Shown here: in pieces, positions 29,644-32,268 of the stretch
How the letters are laid out: every line of letters begins with the position of its first letter
How positions within the stretch are numbered: position 1 is the first letter of the stretch
Origin: CAZCJU01 sp964562175
GTDB lineage: Bacteria > Bacillota > Clostridia > Oscillospirales > CAG-272
Reading direction: 5' to 3'
Length of the DNA: 32,268 nucleotides
NCBI GenBank assembly: GCA_964562175.1
Contig: CAZLRV010000020.1
Span: 1-32,268 of the forward strand
The notes under the pieces: generated by a model
The model's input: only the letters and a program-made list of their open reading frames with translations
Told to the model about the DNA's origin: nothing
The model's database searches: none
Position numbers and translations under genes: made by a program

Positions 29644-30645
29644 TTATGCGTCGGAGTCGTTCTTTTTCAGCACGTTTTTTAATACCAAAAGCTTGACGGA
29701 GCCCTTCAGCGAAACGCTTACGCCGAAAACGCAAAACAGCGGCAACGCCGCAAGGGAAAATGCCGCGACGGCAAGAACGAAAGAAACAAATAAAATTATA
29801 CGTAACGATATTCGCTTTCGCTTTAATATATTTAGAAGTATCCATTTTATGCCCGTAACAGCCATGAGCGGAGCGGTCAGCAATACAATATTAAAGCATA
29901 TCGAGGCAAATATCGAAATGTCGCCGGATACCAATACGGCTCCGATCAAGGAATATACGGAAACAAAGAACGCACCGGAAAACAGCAGAGCGGAACAAAC
30001 GTCCGTGCGAACGAGCCACGGAGCGGGCAAAAACCGCCTGCATTCCGAGTCGGTAAGCATAAAAAACTTAAACAATACGGAAACGAGGTAACAGCAAAGC
30101 ATCGATAAAAGCGCAAAAACCGACGGAATGCATACCGAAACGATGCTTATGATAATGTCATACAATCGCTCGGAAAAAGCTCCCGACGTCAAAAGTCGGA
30201 TCACGCACTCCGCATAAGGCGATGCCACCTCGCTTAAATATGCGAAAAAACGAGTCAAGGCGCTTGCGGATATCTCCGACGCAAAACCGAAATAGGCGAG
30301 TGCGAGAGAGCAAAGAGCCGAAACACAGGTGCATACGCCGATACACATTGTTCTCGGTATTCCGCGCTTAACACATATGACCAATGCACCGCAGCAAAGA
30401 GCGGGCAAAAAGACCGATGAGGACGAGCAAGCACCACAGCCGGAAAAATACGAAATCATAAATGCAATGGGAGCGGATGCATAAATAAGCTCCGACACAC
30501 CGCAAAAACGCAGATACGCCATTGATGCACCGCAGAGTATAAACGAAATAAGCTTGAATACTACGGGCGCATATGATGCGAGAGAGGAGGAAAGAAGCAC
30601 GAGCAGAACGAAAGCCGTCAAACGGAAAGCTTTATTCTTCAACAA
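29644..30645 (-). CDS. Multipass membrane protein, YybS/DUF2232-like
   Basis: 333 residues with about eight hydrophobic segments, cysteine- and serine-rich loops and a basic C-terminal tail. It directly precedes gdpP, the position that yybS (DUF2232) holds before yybT/gdpP-rplI-dnaC in B. subtilis. Sequence similarity visible by eye is modest, so the assignment rests mainly on topology and neighbourhood. The start is TTG at 30645, with AGGAGG at 5 bases and no better ATG nearby. It is the first gene of the seven-gene operon. The DUF2232 family may be a small-molecule transporter component, but its function is not established. Confidence 0.78.
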   Translation of the reverse strand: MLKNKAFRLTAFVLLVLLSSSLASYAPVVFKLISFILCGASMAYLRFCGVSELIYASAPIAFMISYFSGCGACSSSSVFLPALCCGALVICVKRGIPRTMCIGVCTCVSALCSLALAYFGFASEISASALTRFFAYLSEVASPYAECVIRLLTSGAFSERLYDIIISIVSVCIPSVFALLSMLCCYLVSVLFKFFMLTDSECRRFLPAPWLVRTDVCSALLFSGAFFVSVYSLIGAVLVSGDISIFASICFNIVLLTAPLMAVTGIKWILLNILKRKRISLRIILFVSFVLAVAAFSLAALPLFCVFGVSVSLKGSVKLLVLKNVLKKNDSDA

Positions 30646-30672
30646 CCGATCCTCCTATATATTATAAAGATT

Positions 30673-30701
30673 ATTATATATCCATTATATTCCGAATTCA
30701 A
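30673..30701 (-). promoter_or_regulatory. Sigma-A promoter of the seven-gene operon
   Basis: On the minus strand, -35 TTGAAT (30701-30696) and -10 TATAAT (30678-30673), 17-base spacer, 28 bases before the TTG start. A second TATAAT lies a little upstream, without a well-placed -35. Confidence 0.7.
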
Positions 30702-30805
30702 CATGAAAATTGTAAACATTGAAATAAACATCGGGGGAATACAAAGAAATGCGGGTCGATAAAAAATCTTTTACAATTTAAAATGCAAAATATACATCTC
30801 GCTAC

Positions 30806-30834
30806 TTGCAAAATTCCGCTAAATGGTGTATAAT
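30806..30834 (+). promoter_or_regulatory. Sigma-A promoter of the aminotransferase gene
   Basis: -35 TTGCAA (30806-30811) and -10 TATAAT (30829-30834), 17-base spacer, about 33 bases before the ATG. Confidence 0.78.
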
Positions 30835-30866
30835 ATAATAAATATTTTATAAAGGAACGAACCGAA

Positions 30867-32150
30867 ATGAAAAAAAGCTATCTTTCCATGACAAAAGCCG
30901 AGCTTGACCTGGAACTGAAGCAGGTCAGCGAAGAATACAACGCTCTTAAAAATAAAGAATTGTCCCTCGATATGTCGAGAGGAAAACCCAATATAGACCA
31001 GCTCGATCTTACCGAATCACTCTTGCGCGTTTTGCCCGACGGCGCATCCTGCAAAACAAAGGACGGCATCGACTGCCGAAATTACGGTCAGCTATACGGA
31101 CTGCCCGAGGCAAGAGAGCTGTTTGCGTCCGTTCTCGATGTACCTGCGAAAAATATCATTTTGGGCGGCAACTCAAGCCTGAATATGATGTACGATACAA
31201 TGGTACGAGCAATGCTTTACGGCACGGTGGACTCAAAAGAGCCTTGGATAAAGCAAAAGGAGATCAAATTCCTCTGTCCCTCCCCCGGATATGACCGACA
31301 TTTTGCCATATGCGAATCGCTCGGCATAAAAATGATAACCGTTGATATGCTCAAGGACGGCCCGGACATGGATACGGTGGAGCGTCTTGTTGCCGAGGAT
31401 GAAACCATAAAAGGCATATGGTGCGTGCCTAAATATTCAAACCCCGACGGAATAACGTATTCCGACGAAACGGTAAGAAGATTTGCAAATCTCAAGACCG
31501 CCGCCGCCGATTTCAGAATATTCTGGGACAATGCATATGCAATACACGACATTGCCGAGGAGGGTGACAAAGTCTTGAATCTGTTTAAGCTCATTCAAGG
31601 AACCGAAAATGAAAATAAGCTTTATATGTTCTTCTCCACCTCCAAAATAACATTCCCTGGTGCGGGCGTTGCGATGGTCGTAATGAGCGATGAAAATATG
31701 GCTCACACCGGCAAGATACTTAACGTGCAGACAATAGGTCCCGATAAGATGAACCAGCTACGCCATGTCAGATACTTCAAAAACGCCGAGGGCATGCTTG
31801 ACCATATGAAGCTTCATGCAAGACACCTGCGCCCGAAGTTTGAAATATTGTTGAATACGCTTGAGGACGAGCTGGGCTACACGGGCATTGCCGATTGGGT
31901 GAAGCCCAACGGCGGCTACTTTGTAAGCCTCAATCTTGCCGACGGTTTGGCAAAGGCAACATATACGCTCTGTGCCGAAGCAGGCGTAACGATAACAAAA
32001 GCGGGCTCCACATTCCCCTACGGAGTTGATCCCCGCGACAGAAACCTCAGACTTGCGCCGACCTATCCGTCAAATCCCGAGCTGCAGCTTGCCGTTCATG
32101 TCATATGCGTATGTGCTAAGCTCGCATATCTGAAACAGCAGCTTGGCTGA
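30867..32150 (+). CDS. PLP-dependent aminotransferase, Corynebacterium-type aspartate aminotransferase family
   Basis: A 427-residue fold-type I aminotransferase. N192 (in Y-S-N-P-D-G), D221 and Y224 (W-D-N-A-Y) position the cofactor. K260 in S-T-S-K-I-T-F-P-G-A-G is the Schiff-base lysine. A substrate-carboxylate Arg lies in N-L-R-L-A-P-T-Y-P near the end. The V-P-K-Y-S-N-P-D-G and F-S-T-S-K motifs and the N-terminal M-S-R-G-K-P match the subgroup with the Corynebacterium aspartate aminotransferase (Pfam PF12897). It probably swaps the amino group between aspartate and 2-oxoglutarate, although other amino acids are possible. It is a single gene with its own promoter, an AAAGGAA ribosome site and a terminator. 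Confidence 0.92.
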   Translation: MKKSYLSMTKAELDLELKQVSEEYNALKNKELSLDMSRGKPNIDQLDLTESLLRVLPDGASCKTKDGIDCRNYGQLYGLPEARELFASVLDVPAKNIILGGNSSLNMMYDTMVRAMLYGTVDSKEPWIKQKEIKFLCPSPGYDRHFAICESLGIKMITVDMLKDGPDMDTVERLVAEDETIKGIWCVPKYSNPDGITYSDETVRRFANLKTAAADFRIFWDNAYAIHDIAEEGDKVLNLFKLIQGTENENKLYMFFSTSKITFPGAGVAMVVMSDENMAHTGKILNVQTIGPDKMNQLRHVRYFKNAEGMLDHMKLHARHLRPKFEILLNTLEDELGYTGIADWVKPNGGYFVSLNLADGLAKATYTLCAEAGVTITKAGSTFPYGVDPRDRNLRLAPTYPSNPELQLAVHVICVCAKLAYLKQQLG

Positions 32151-32176
32151 GTAAACAAAACAATGTAATATTATAT

Positions 32177-32200
32177 ACAGGCGGAGATATTTCCGCCTGT
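32177..32200 (+). terminator. Intrinsic terminator of the aminotransferase gene
   Basis: Nine-base stem (ACAGGCGGA with TCCGCCTGT) followed by TTTTTGTTGTT, 26 bases past the stop codon. The remaining bases to the window end show nothing recognisable. Confidence 0.88.
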
Positions 32201-32268
32201 TTTTGTTGTTCGAAAATATGAAACACCCGGCACAACAAGTTGAGAGAAAAAAAGTTAAAGAAAGAGTT

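Overview
The window looks like chromosomal DNA from a Gram-positive bacterium of the Bacillota, most likely class Clostridia and perhaps a gut Oscillospirales-type lineage. The evidence is the conserved order yybS-gdpP-rplI-dnaB, lipoprotein signals with a lipobox cysteine, strong GGAGG ribosome binding sites, many sigma-A promoters with exact 17-base spacers, CCA encoded in all three tRNA genes, and Clostridia-typical families (DUF4317, DUF1846, the CGCAxxGCC redox family, paired WYL regulators). The taxonomic placement is inference. No insertion sequence, phage module or CRISPR array is visible.

Layout. Bases 1-371 hold no recognisable gene, only three small inverted repeats. Bases 372-2545 (minus) are two overlapping WYL-domain regulator genes. 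Bases 2583-2901 (minus) hold tRNA-Leu(TAA) and an initiator tRNA, with a consensus promoter and three tandem terminator-like hairpins. Bases 3012-4493 (minus) encode the most unusual gene here: a predicted lipoprotein whose body resembles the bacterial sialyltransferase family GT80. tRNA-Arg(CCG) lies just upstream of it, so tRNA genes flank it on both sides. Bases 4822-9009 carry an SGNH hydrolase, an N-acetylmuramoyl-alanine amidase, a dipeptidase/lipoprotein/histidine phosphatase cluster and a CGCAxxGCC protein, arranged in very tightly packed convergent pairs. Bases 9200-12291 hold a DUF11 repeat protein without a signal peptide, divergent from inorganic pyrophosphatase, then a DUF1846 protein. 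Bases 12498-15665 are a cytoplasmic GH78-like rhamnosidase abutting a DUF4317 gene. Bases 15839-21597 (plus) are a complete branched-chain amino acid ABC transporter operon (binding protein, two permeases, two ATPases) ending in a lipoprotein with a four-residue repeat stalk. Bases 21603-30701 (minus) are one seven-gene housekeeping operon: yybS-like, gdpP, rplI, dnaB, tilS, hpt, ftsH. Bases 30806-32200 (plus) are a single aminotransferase gene with its own promoter and terminator.

How the genes work together. The liv operon imports amino acids or related solutes. The seven-gene operon links cyclic-di-AMP turnover, the ribosome, replication, tRNA-Ile decoding, purine salvage and membrane proteolysis. 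The amidase and the M19 dipeptidase could act on cell-wall or peptide fragments. The GT80-like lipoprotein has no sialic acid synthesis genes beside it, so its donor and acceptor are unknown. Start positions were chosen by ribosome binding site where the longest reading frame lacked one. All family assignments come from reading motifs by eye; no database search was run.
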